Source of the DNA: a virus
Virus record (IMG/VR): IMGVR_UViG_3300012685_000007
Location: 1-46,502 of that record
DNA: 46,502 nucleotides
Reading direction: 5' to 3' (one strand)
Program-made: the position numbers and the translations under genes
Notes under the pieces: generated by a model
Seen by the model: the letters and a program-made list of their open reading frames with translations, nothing else
Database searches by the model: none
Told to the model about the DNA's origin: nothing
In this document: positions 7,801 to 13,752 of the stretch, in pieces
Numbering within the stretch: position 1 is the stretch's first letter
How the letters are laid out: every line of letters begins with the position of its first letter

Positions 7801-8036
7801 CTGGTCACTCTCCAGCCCCGGCCGATCCACTCCAGGTTGAAACGCTTGCCTTCGAAGTACTCAAGCGCCATGTCTTCAGCGGCCTGAACCAGGTTCAACG
7901 TCTGAAACCACTGGCCATCCACCGACTGCCAAGCTTCAGCGGAAGGCATCGAGTCGGTAGCCAGCGTCTGGCCCTGATCGTGAAACCACAGGTGAGTGGT
8001 GTCTCCGTGCTCCCGGACTGAAATCATCTTGGTCAT
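7797..8036 (-). CDS. Hypothetical protein (79 aa)
   Basis: A soluble mixed alpha/beta product with Trp-rich strands (THLWFHDQG, GQWFQTLNL, LEWIGRGWRV). Start ATG 8036 has only a weak CAGGT upstream; ATG 8027 is an alternative. It is translationally coupled to the downstream membrane protein by a GTGA overlap. No family recognised. Confidence 0.6.
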   Translation of the reverse strand: MTKMISVREHGDTTHLWFHDQGQTLATDSMPSAEAWQSVDGQWFQTLNLVQAAEDMALEYFEGKRFNLEWIGRGWRVTR

Positions 8037-8090
8037 ACCTGAACCATACGCTTTGGTGCTTCAACGAAGCAAGCCTACGTTATCATGTTG

Positions 8091-8252
8091 TTACTGTAGT
8101 CCTGAGTTCTTGCACCTAGGACACATACCAGTCTGGTGACAGTTTTGGCAAGTGCTTTGGCGAGGGAACTTACCCATGCAGGCTGAGCATCGTTTCTTAC
8201 CGTTACACGACGGACAAATCTTTACATGACCGTTACCAGGATATTTTGACAT
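8091..8252 (-). CDS. 53-aa DnaJ-like cysteine-rich zinc finger protein
   Basis: Four CxxC pairs occur in 45 residues (CPSC, CSAC, CQNC, CPRC) with Gly-rich spacing, the arrangement of the DnaJ/HSP40 cysteine-rich domain that binds two zinc ions. There is no J domain. The ATG at 8252 has AGGA 4 bases upstream. In DnaJ this domain binds unfolded protein; in phages such stand-alone domains are of unknown role. Confidence 0.75.
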   Translation of the reverse strand: MSKYPGNGHVKICPSCNGKKRCSACMGKFPRQSTCQNCHQTGMCPRCKNSGLQ

Positions 8253-8299
8253 AAGGTCCTATGTTGTAAAGGTTCATTAGTGGACTAACTAAGCCTACC

Positions 8300-8485
8300 C
8301 TAATAAGTCCAGGTCTGAGGGTTGCAATCACAATCATCAGGACCTGCACAACCTGCGTTATGCACCTTGATCGTATCGCCCTCTTCAAGTTCATCTAGTG
8401 CAGCTCGGGTAGCTTCATCACGAGTCTCGTACTCACCAGAAGTCCACCAGCCATTGCTCCCGCGTACGTAAACCGGAGTGTCCAT
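8300..8485 (-). CDS. Hypothetical protein (61 aa)
   Basis: An acidic small product containing a WWTSGEYETRDEA segment and a C-terminal CAGPDDCDC cluster that might bind a metal. AGAGAGG lies about 9 bases before ATG 8485. Family unknown. Confidence 0.6.
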   Translation of the reverse strand: MDTPVYVRGSNGWWTSGEYETRDEATRAALDELEEGDTIKVHNAGCAGPDDCDCNPQTWTY

Positions 8486-8538
8486 CCCTCATTGCCTCTC
8501 TAAGCCTCTAAACATCCCAGTTGGCACTCTGAGTCGAA

Positions 8539-8784
8539 CTAGGCGCCCACGTAAGCCTCAGCACAATCCGCATACCCAGCAATCGGCCCATCATGACCAG
8601 GCTGATGAGCGATACCACGCGAGTTGAGAACCAACCCGGATTCTTCGACAGTCAAGCACCGGAACGAGCGTCGGTGATGGTCGAAGTTGTTCACAGTCGA
8701 GAACGTGACATGACACGCCGAACAATGAGCATTTTTGAGCGCTCGTGCGCTCCAGGTGTTGGAGCACCCTCCACAAGTAAGCAT
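8539..8784 (-). CDS. FDxHR-type zinc-binding protein
   Basis: An 81-aa protein with the order CGGC-NTW, AHCSACH, TFSTVNNFDHHR, the pattern of the FDXHR putative zinc-binding domain common in actinophages. The ATG at 8784 is preceded by AGGAGAGG. Probably a nucleic-acid or protein binding zinc knuckle; its role in infection is unknown. It is one of several Cys-rich small proteins in this block. Confidence 0.8.
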   Translation of the reverse strand: MLTCGGCSNTWSARALKNAHCSACHVTFSTVNNFDHHRRSFRCLTVEESGLVLNSRGIAHQPGHDGPIAGYADCAEAYVGA

Positions 8785-8871
8785 AGCCTAACCTCTCCTA
8801 GGGGTTCTGGTCGGTCCACGGTCTTGCGATACCCAGCTCACCGTGATTGCCCACTCTCCCGACCAGAAGAC

Positions 8872-9414
8872 TTACTGCTGAGCAGTCACCTGCAAAGCGA
8901 TAGTCCCCACACTAACAGCCAAGGTTGCTTTGACTTCGATGTCCAGCCCAGTAGCTGTCTGAGTGCCCGAGACCACAGACCAGGTTACTGCGCCTACGAT
9001 CGTGGTAGAGCCTTGCGGGACCATAGCCACCGAGTACACAGCCGAGGGCATCGCAGTGTCCCAGGTGACTGTCAGGGTCTTCTTCTCGAACAACCCGAGA
9101 GCAGGGACCATCACAGTCTTGACCTGACGAGCTGGAATATACAAATCAGCTACGTTAGATGCCAAAGCGTAAAAGTCTCCGCTGGCGTTGATCGGCTGGT
9201 AAGTCGCTGCGAAAGCACTAGGCGAGATCACCTGCCCGGTGTGAGTCACCCAGTCCCCTTGGTTGATCACTACGAAGTTATACAAGCTCAGGGTGGTGTC
9301 GCCGTTGTCGGTGAGGCCGTTCCCGATATTCAGAAAGTTGTAGATCTCGGTGAAGTTGGATCCTGTCCACTGACGCAAGTCGATTGCGACTGGCCGGTTG
9401 ATATACAATCCCAC
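8872..9414 (-). CDS. Adhesin or fibre-like protein outside the tail module
   Basis: A 180-aa protein starting GTG 9414 with GGGGAG 7 bases upstream. Residues 1-75 have the RQWTGSN...INQGDWV...FAATYQPI pattern of a small domain found in many phage proteins. Residues 85-180 form a beta-rich module (VTWDTAMPS, VTWSVVSGTQTATGL) resembling lectin-like or tail-spike terminal domains. The same QWTGSN motif recurs in the fibre-region protein at 32907-33203. Attachment to virion or host surface is inferred; it lies more than 20 kb from the tail genes. Confidence 0.6.
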   Translation of the reverse strand: MGLYINRPVAIDLRQWTGSNFTEIYNFLNIGNGLTDNGDTTLSLYNFVVINQGDWVTHTGQVISPSAFAATYQPINASGDFYALASNVADLYIPARQVKTVMVPALGLFEKKTLTVTWDTAMPSAVYSVAMVPQGSTTIVGAVTWSVVSGTQTATGLDIEVKATLAVSVGTIALQVTAQQ

Positions 9415-9449
9415 TTAACTACTCCCCAGTAGTTTACTGTTCAGTTGTG

Positions 9450-9600
9450 CCCGGCTGATGCCGGTTCTAGGAGCGGTACCAGGGGAGCCGAACGTCACGA
9501 CCGCCGCAAGGCGGGGTGCGCGAGCAAGCGGAAGCTTGCTCCGATCCCTCGGTGGAGAGGATCACCGATTCGTATCCAGCTCTACCCTGGTACCGGCTGA
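9450..9600 (+). ncRNA. Candidate structured RNA with three hairpins inside a long helix
   Basis: An 11-bp perfect helix (9474-9484 with 9585-9595) continues after a 2-base bulge with 4 bp (9485-9488 with 9579-9582). Inside it are three hairpins: CCGCC-GCAA-GGCGG (9501-9514), an 8-bp stem capped by GGAA (9522-9541), and a stem 9543-9562 with one bulge. A small hairpin, 9451-9464, precedes it. Both GCAA and GGAA are GNRA tetraloops only when read on plus, so plus is the likely RNA strand although both flanking genes are minus. No reading frame explains the pairing. No known RNA class recognised. Confidence 0.6.
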
Positions 9601-9782
9601 GTGGGTAGCCTGGCTACGCCAAACCGCGCTAGCCACGAAAACTACCCCCTACTCTAGTAGGGTGATCGTGACAAAAACACTGTGACCAGCAATGATTACT
9701 CTCGGGTGATGCTTGGTCACCCGGGGCGGAATGTTCTTCTCACCGTACCTCAACTGATCCTTGCACCGATCCCCACCTGGTG
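9601..9782. other. Gene-free interval with further inverted repeats
   Basis: No gene supported. Inverted repeats include CCCTAC/GTAGGG around TCTA near 9646-9661, GTGACCA/TGGTCAC near 9682-9719, and CGGGTGA/TCACCCG near 9703-9723. They may extend the adjacent RNA or act on the end of the regulator transcript. None is followed by a convincing U run. Confidence 0.5.
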
Positions 9783-10085
9783 TTATAACTTATAGTTGAA
9801 CTTCAGTAACAGATCTAGTAGAAGAGCTTCGATCCTCTCAAGCCTGTCTTCTACAGACTCCGAGACGGAGTCTCGATACTGGAGATCGGATGGTTTGACC
9901 TGCAAATATGCACACAATCGATCTAACGTAGCACCGAGAAACGGTGCGCAGTGTCCTGCCTCCATAGCTTGCAACGAATCAATCTTGATCTTAGTCTTTG
10001 CAGACAACTGAGCAAAGCTCAAGCTCAGATTCTCCCTAGCGACTTTCAGTCGCTCTCCATCAAAATTCTCCAACGTTTGACTCAT
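9783..10085 (-). CDS. XRE/Cro-type HTH transcription regulator
   Basis: A 100-aa protein. Residues about 10-68 form a Cro/C1-type helix-turn-helix (RLKVARENLSLSFAQLSAKT then a recognition helix near SLQAMEAG). Residues 75-97 are a Leu-rich helix likely to dimerise (VEDRLERIEALLLDLLL). It is the first gene of the leftward arm and faces the rightward early arm across a repeat-rich intergenic region, so it probably controls the divergent promoters there. No integrase is present, so I do not call it an immunity repressor. Confidence 0.75.
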   Translation of the reverse strand: MSQTLENFDGERLKVARENLSLSFAQLSAKTKIKIDSLQAMEAGHCAPFLGATLDRLCAYLQVKPSDLQYRDSVSESVEDRLERIEALLLDLLLKFNYKL

Positions 10086-10393
10086 GATTATTAATCTTCT
10101 CTCTTAAGCTGTCTTTTGGATACTTCGTATCCTTCTGAGATGAGTAAGAGTTGTAGTTGTTTTATTATTAATAACACGCGTACGCGTGTACGTGTGCGCA
10201 CGACCCCTTGTCAGTAGACTATCAGAACCTGTTGTATGCTTCTGAACAAGCTTCTGAGCTGGCACTTCGTGCCTCTGATAGAATCTGGTATGTAGTGAAA
10301 CGCTAGCTACTCGGTGAGAAATTCCCAGGCGGAGGAAACATCACCCGTTTGGGGGATACGAAGCGAGCTTCTCGACGTGGTAGAGTGCTCGGC
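10086..10393. promoter_or_regulatory. Divergent control region between leftward and rightward arms
   Basis: About 300 bases without a gene. Visible elements are a hairpin GGATAC-TTC-GTATCC (10118-10132); AT-rich DNA (10161-10173); a 16-bp palindrome ACACGCGTACGCGTGT (10174-10189) inside a 29-bp alternating purine-pyrimidine run (10174-10202); GCTTCTGA twice, 12 bases apart (10238, 10250), with CTTCTGA again near 10132; and the inverted pair CTATCAGA/TCTGATAG (10219, 10274). A -10-like TAGAGT (10381) lies 7 bases before the first rightward ATG. These look like operator and promoter sites, possibly also an origin. Confidence 0.6.
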
Positions 10394-10612
10394 ATGGACA
10401 CCAACTGGATCGAGATCACGACCAATAAGTGTTGTGTGTGTAGCAACGCGACTACGCTCCGAGTTGAGCTGGATAGCTACCGATCGTGGCTGATCGATGG
10501 CGAAATGGTGCAGGATGCCTTCCCTGCGATGTCCGCAGAGGAGCGAGAGTTGCTGATCACTGGCACGCACCCCGAGTGCTGGGATTCGATGTTCGGAGAC
10601 GATGATGAGTAA
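10394..10612 (+). CDS. Conserved actinophage early protein (72 aa)
   Basis: ATG 10394 is chosen over an upstream TTG because TAGAGT lies 7 bases before it and no ribosome site exists. The pattern CCVC near residue 12, a SYRSWLIDGE segment, FPAMSAEERELL, and the ending TGTHPECWDSMF match a small family that recurs as an early gene in actinophages. The Cys/His residues may bind zinc. Function unknown. As first gene of the rightward arm it is probably expressed soon after infection. Confidence 0.7.
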   Translation: MDTNWIEITTNKCCVCSNATTLRVELDSYRSWLIDGEMVQDAFPAMSAEERELLITGTHPECWDSMFGDDDE

Positions 10613-10688
10613 GCTTTCAGAGGCCCGGGATGCCTACGAAGCAGAGGTAGAATCCCACGAAGAAACTCTACGAGATCTCGTGCCATAG
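10605..10688 (+). CDS. Very small ORF (27 aa)
   Basis: An ATG overlapping the end of the previous gene by 8 bases opens a 27-aa acidic helical peptide. The overlap style matches other genes here, but its small size leaves doubt. Confidence 0.35.
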   Translation: MSKLSEARDAYEAEVESHEETLRDLVP

Positions 10689-10758
10689 TGACTCTCTGCT
10701 GTTTTGTTTACACCCTGTGTGCGAGACCCTGCGGAATCTAGAAGGGACGTATTAGGTT

Positions 10759-10941
10759 ATGGACACGAATTTGTACCAGATTACGTACCAGGTCCCGGGG
10801 CAGGCTGAGCTACACGACTGGGAGACCAGGGCCGAGTCTGCTCGGGACGCTGTACACGATCTCAGGGCATATCATGAGACCTACGCTGACGTGATCGTGG
10901 TGTATCGGAAGATCAACATAGACCGAGAGTTTTGGGGTTGA
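10759..10941 (+). CDS. Hypothetical protein (60 aa)
   Basis: The product has a strand-helix-strand look (YQITYQVPG, ESARDAVHDLRAYH, DVIVVYRKI), common in small phage proteins of unknown role. ATG 10759 follows GAAGGG at a rather long distance. No metal site or membrane segment. Confidence 0.6.
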   Translation: MDTNLYQITYQVPGQAELHDWETRAESARDAVHDLRAYHETYADVIVVYRKINIDREFWG

Positions 10942-10949
10942 TAATACTC

Positions 10950-11111
10950 ATGGGTAAGTTCAGCAGGGAGTATCCTGATCACTGGGAGCTACGGAAAGTA
11001 CAGGACTTCGTAGCCGACTGTAAGCGTGAAGGCAGGATTCCGAGCTACGCAGTGATCAAGTCCAAGCGAATCTATCGCAAAAAGGTTGTGCGGTTGACCT
11101 GGCGGTGGTAG
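10950..11111 (+). CDS. Small basic protein (53 aa)
   Basis: A Lys/Arg/Tyr-rich product (VADCKREG, AVIKSKRIYRKKVVRLTW) with high positive charge, suggestive of nucleic acid binding. It starts at ATG 10950, nine bases after the previous stop. No family recognised. Confidence 0.5.
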   Translation: MGKFSREYPDHWELRKVQDFVADCKREGRIPSYAVIKSKRIYRKKVVRLTWRW

Positions 11112-11114
11112 CGT
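11086..11114 (+). promoter_or_regulatory. Putative leaderless promoter for the DUF6011 gene
   Basis: TTGTGC (11086-11091), 17 bases, TAGCGT (11109-11114), then 6 bases to ATG 11121. The spacing is the same as at 11684-11712 and close to that at 4719-4746. No ribosome site precedes the ATG. Confidence 0.45.
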
Positions 11115-11120
11115 TGTCGT

Positions 11121-11618
11121 ATGACAACAACCGAGCAGTACACCGGCTGGCTCTCTAGCGCAGGCATCATCCGCAACGGTGGCCTCAAAGCCCCTGGTCA
11201 GGAGCACCTTGCGGCTGTCACCGGGACTCACAAAGCCAAGCTTGGTCAGGTCAAGAAAGACACCTCGTTCACCTCGGCGATCCCTGCTCCGGTTCAGGCT
11301 CGTCAGGTCACGGAGAAGACCATCACCCGCGATCGCCCGCTTGGTCCGGGTTACTTCCAGTTCGGCGAGACTGTGGCCAAGGTCCAGATCTCCAAGTCAT
11401 CGGGTCGTCCATACGCGAAGGTTCTGGATCTGGTCAGTGGCTCGTTCGAGTACGCTCCGGGTGTTATGACCAGGCTATTCGAGTCCGACCGGCTCACGAT
11501 CGAGGTAGCGGCCAAGATGGGGCGTCAGACCGGGCGGTGCATGATCTGCGCACGTGAGCTGACTAACACAGACTCAATCGAGCGTGGTATCGGTCCGATC
11601 TGCGCTGGCAAGCTTTAG
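11121..11618 (+). CDS. DUF6011 domain protein
   Basis: A 165-aa protein. The last 30 residues carry the DUF6011 signature: GRCMICARELT followed by SIERGIGPICAGKL, with Cys pairs likely to bind zinc. The central region (FGETVAKVQISKSSGRPYAKV) is strand-rich. DUF6011 occurs in actinobacterial phages, often at the end of DNA-associated proteins; its function is unknown. Start ATG 11121 lies 6 bases from a -10-like box with no ribosome site. The stop codon TAG is also the first three bases of the 48-base double-hairpin element. Confidence 0.8.
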   Translation: MTTTEQYTGWLSSAGIIRNGGLKAPGQEHLAAVTGTHKAKLGQVKKDTSFTSAIPAPVQARQVTEKTITRDRPLGPGYFQFGETVAKVQISKSSGRPYAKVLDLVSGSFEYAPGVMTRLFESDRLTIEVAAKMGRQTGRCMICARELTNTDSIERGIGPICAGKL

Positions 11619-11663
11619 ACCGACCGTAAGGTCGGGCGTCTGTCAGCTTTGCTGACAGCCTAG
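11616..11663 (+). repeat. Double-hairpin repeat element, copy A
   Basis: A 48-base element beginning at the TAG stop of the preceding gene and ending CCTAG. Hairpin 1 is CCGACC-GTAA-GGTCGG (11620-11635, GNRA loop). Hairpin 2 is CTGTCAGC-TTT-GCTGACAG (11640-11658). Copy B at 29155-29201 is the same except for one missing loop base. No U run follows, so it is not an ordinary terminator. Confidence 0.85.
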
Positions 11664-11683
11664 TCCGTTCGGGTGACCTGGGA

Positions 11684-11712
11684 TTGACTGCCCCCGCCCC
11701 GGATGCTAAGCT
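11684..11712 (+). promoter_or_regulatory. Putative leaderless promoter
   Basis: TTGACT (11684-11689), a 17-base spacer, TAAGCT (11707-11712), then 6 bases to ATG 11719. It starts a new transcription unit just after repeat copy A. Confidence 0.65.
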
Positions 11713-11718
11713 TCTCGT

Positions 11719-11883
11719 ATGAACGAGACCTTCACCGCCCGCTTGACCAGCCGAGACAACAACCACGAACAGACGTGGACCGGGCTGTCCACTGAGCTCC
11801 GAGACTTTCTCGCTGGGCAGCACCATGACCGTACCGCTTCCGGTACCACAGACACCACCCTGACTTTCGAACTGGAGAACTGA
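11719..11883 (+). CDS. Hypothetical protein (54 aa)
   Basis: A polar product (MNETFTARLTSRDNNHEQTW at the start, TTLTFELEN at the end). ATG 11719 lies 6 bases after a good -10 box and lacks a ribosome site. The TGA overlaps the next ATG by one base. Function unknown. Confidence 0.6.
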   Translation: MNETFTARLTSRDNNHEQTWTGLSTELRDFLAGQHHDRTASGTTDTTLTFELEN

Positions 11884-12290
11884 TGTTCCAGAACAACGAT
11901 GTCGTCAAGTTCAAAACTGGCAAGGTGCTCTACGAAGTCAACCACCTCGGTGGTGAGCTTGTCCTGACCTCGCTCGAAACGAACAAAAACCGGTACAACG
12001 TAGACGAAACGAAGCTTGTCTTGGTGCGATCGGCTGAGGCTGACAACCACGTGACTGGGAACTTCGGTCCGGTTCCGGAGCCTCTCACGCTTGAGGAGAT
12101 GGCTGCCCAGACTGAGGCTGAGGTGTACAAGCGGGATGGCCGTCAGGGCTCGTACGGACGCCGTATCCTGATGGCCCTACAGACCAAGGCTCACGTGTTT
12201 GAGGGGCTTAGGGACGCTGTCAAGCCTCGGCATGCCAAGCGCCGTGCGAAGAGCCGTGTTGCCAAGCAAAGCCGTAAGGCGAATCGGTGA
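11883..12290 (+). CDS. Hypothetical protein with SH3-like N-terminus and basic tail
   Basis: A 135-aa protein. The first 50 residues look like a small beta barrel (DVVKFKTGKVLYEV, ELVLTSLE, KLVLVR), as in KOW/SH3-like phage proteins. The last 25 residues are Arg/Lys-rich (KRRAKSRVAKQSRKANR), suggesting nucleic acid binding. Coupled to both neighbours by short overlaps. Confidence 0.65.
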   Translation: MFQNNDVVKFKTGKVLYEVNHLGGELVLTSLETNKNRYNVDETKLVLVRSAEADNHVTGNFGPVPEPLTLEEMAAQTEAEVYKRDGRQGSYGRRILMALQTKAHVFEGLRDAVKPRHAKRRAKSRVAKQSRKANR

Positions 12291-12466
12291 CTGACCCGTG
12301 CCAGTCGGTGCTGTGCTCACGAGTCGATGGCATATGCCGAGGGTCGCACTGCGCTAGGTGTGGCAAGCCTAGTAGTATGTACGGGCACTGGACCTCGTGG
12401 TGTACCACTACTCACCAGCGGGAGGAACATCACTTCTGTTGCCCGCACGATTGTGATCGCGGATGA
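12287..12466 (+). CDS. Cys/His-rich 59-aa protein
   Basis: GTG 12287 makes a GTGA overlap with the previous stop. The product has about nine Cys and several His (CRGSHCARCGKP, HHFCCPHDCD), very likely binding one or two zinc ions. Its stop overlaps the next ATG (ATGA). Similar arrangements occur in actinophage early regions. Function unknown. Confidence 0.65.
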   Translation: MTDPCQSVLCSRVDGICRGSHCARCGKPSSMYGHWTSWCTTTHQREEHHFCCPHDCDRG

Positions 12467-12642
12467 GTGACGGTAAGATCCCCGCTCAGGAGGTCTGCAA
12501 GTGTGGACATTCGTGGAGAGCACATCACAATACCAACGGGCAATGTACAGCGGCTAGGTATACTTGTGATTGTCTAGGATTCCGTTGGTCTGGAAATAAA
12601 ACCCTGGATTTCAAAAAGTTCAAGAAAAAGTATAAAAAATGA
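12463..12642 (+). CDS. Cys/His-rich 59-aa protein with CxCGH motif
   Basis: The pattern CKCGHSWRAHHN, QCTAARYTCDCLGF and a Lys-rich end (KKFKKKYKK) describe a compact zinc-binding fold with a basic tail, a recurrent small actinophage protein type. ATGA overlap with the previous gene; the stop overlaps the next ATG. Confidence 0.65.
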   Translation: MSDGKIPAQEVCKCGHSWRAHHNTNGQCTAARYTCDCLGFRWSGNKTLDFKKFKKKYKK

Positions 12643-12920
12643 CCGAGAGCGGAGCGAGTGGACAAATGACCCGGTATGTAGCGATTAGTACGCCATGGGA
12701 CGTGAGCGATCTACCGTTCGCTGACTCGCAAGTTTATCGTGAGCACGAAACCGACGTGGTTCAGACGCTGACCGAGGCTGGTAAGTGGACTCCAGCTATT
12801 CGTGCCGAGAACGAACACAACCTTCAGGACTTGATCGACTTTTATGTTGATCCCACCGAGGACCACCCTTGGAAGGTGCGAGATCTCGTCTCGGAAGAGA
12901 TTGCAGGGCTGCCGGAATGA
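12639..12920 (+). CDS. Hypothetical protein (93 aa)
   Basis: A soluble acidic product with no motif recognised. ATG 12639 gives an ATGA overlap; a second in-frame ATG at 12666 could be the true start, because the bases between them form a leader that recurs upstream of the next gene. Function unknown. Confidence 0.6.
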   Translation: MTESGASGQMTRYVAISTPWDVSDLPFADSQVYREHETDVVQTLTEAGKWTPAIRAENEHNLQDLIDFYVDPTEDHPWKVRDLVSEEIAGLPE

Positions 12921-12945
12921 CGACCGGGAACGGAGTGAGTAGGCG

Positions 12946-13128
12946 ATGAATTACTACCAGTACGCTCAGTCTATGCACTTTCCGCAGATGTTCTTCCGAT
13001 TCACAGACACTACAGTCGAGTCGTACGCGACTGATGATGATGCGGGTTGGATGAAATCAGAAATGTCGATTGGCAATCAATTCCTGGACTGGATCGATAA
13101 GTCCAAGCTCCCTAAGGATGCGAAATGA
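12946..13128 (+). CDS. Hypothetical protein (60 aa)
   Basis: An aromatic-rich product (MNYYQYAQSMHFPQMFFRF). It is preceded by a 22-base leader resembling the one at 12641. Its stop overlaps the ATG of a membrane peptide gene. No family recognised. Confidence 0.55.
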   Translation: MNYYQYAQSMHFPQMFFRFTDTTVESYATDDDAGWMKSEMSIGNQFLDWIDKSKLPKDAK

Positions 13129-13217
13129 CCAGCGGCGACATCGTGACCACGATTTGTGTCCTGGGGTTCTTAGCTTTTATTTGTGTTATCGTATGGGTCG
13201 AGAAAGATAACCGATGA
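13125..13217 (+). CDS. 30-aa single-pass membrane peptide
   Basis: ATGA overlap at both ends. A 19-residue hydrophobic helix (IVTTICVLGFLAFICVIVWV) is followed by EKDNR, giving an N-out/C-in or reverse single span. It is directly followed by a second such peptide. Size and hydrophobic core are all that is visible. Confidence 0.55.
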   Translation: MTSGDIVTTICVLGFLAFICVIVWVEKDNR

Positions 13218-13306
13218 ATGGTATCGCTGGCGTTTTGATTGCTCTTATCCCTTGTTTGTCTATAGCCGCTCTGCTCGCGATTGTTGTTTGGAAGGATAGG
13301 AAATAA
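13214..13306 (+). CDS. 30-aa single-pass membrane peptide
   Basis: A second 30-aa membrane peptide in tandem: a hydrophobic helix (VLIALIPCLSIAALLAIVVW) ending KDRK. ATGA overlap upstream and TAATG overlap downstream. The pair share size and topology but little exact sequence. Confidence 0.55.
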   Translation: MNGIAGVLIALIPCLSIAALLAIVVWKDRK

Positions 13307-13752
13307 TGGGTATTATTGTTAATTCGGAGCTTCGAGGGGCTGCACTAGCCCAGGCTACGGCAGAATACATCACCGCCCACCCCGAAGAGTGGGATCAGGG
13401 CACCTGGGGCAACAAAGACCCTGAGTGTGGCACCATCGCTTGCTTCGGGGGTACCGCCTGTTTCATCGCAGGCGAGGCCGAGTGGTATGAGGACTCGGAT
13501 GGTTCGGGGTACGGCCACCTCAACTCTGCCAACGGGCGAACTGACATGGACTTCACCAGGGTTGCTCAGACCCTTCTGGGTCTGGGTGACCACGTTAGCA
13601 ACGGTTTGTTCTTTGGTAACTGGGAATTCAACCGGACTAAAACCGGAAATATCGACAACACTCCAATTCGGGATAAGGTCCGGAACATGTGGGCTAAGAT
13701 GGTTGAATTGTACGGTGACAAGATCACAGTTCCTGAGGAGTATCAGCGGTGA
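13306..13752 (+). CDS. Conserved phage protein with CGTIACFGG motif
   Basis: A 148-aa protein. The stretch ITAHPEEWDQGTWG, then CGTIACFGGTACFIAGEAEW, matches a family frequent in actinobacterial and other phages and of unknown function; the paired Cys may form a disulfide or metal site. The C-terminal half is helical. Coupled upstream (TAATG) and downstream (GTGA). Confidence 0.7.
   Translation: MGIIVNSELRGAALAQATAEYITAHPEEWDQGTWGNKDPECGTIACFGGTACFIAGEAEWYEDSDGSGYGHLNSANGRTDMDFTRVAQTLLGLGDHVSNGLFFGNWEFNRTKTGNIDNTPIRDKVRNMWAKMVELYGDKITVPEEYQR

Noticed and set aside
8593-9432. A 279-codon open frame on plus across the FDxHR and adhesin genes
   Set aside because: Antisense to two genes with clear family motifs; product is Arg/Ser/His-rich in the way of shadow frames.
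9783-10085. Immunity repressor of a temperate phage
   Set aside because: The protein is an XRE-type regulator beside divergent promoters, but no integrase, excisionase or partition gene is found, so only a general regulator is supported.
12917-12949. A 10-codon ORF (MTTGNGVSRR) with ATGA overlap
   Set aside because: Too short to support; the bases are better seen as the leader of the 12946 gene.
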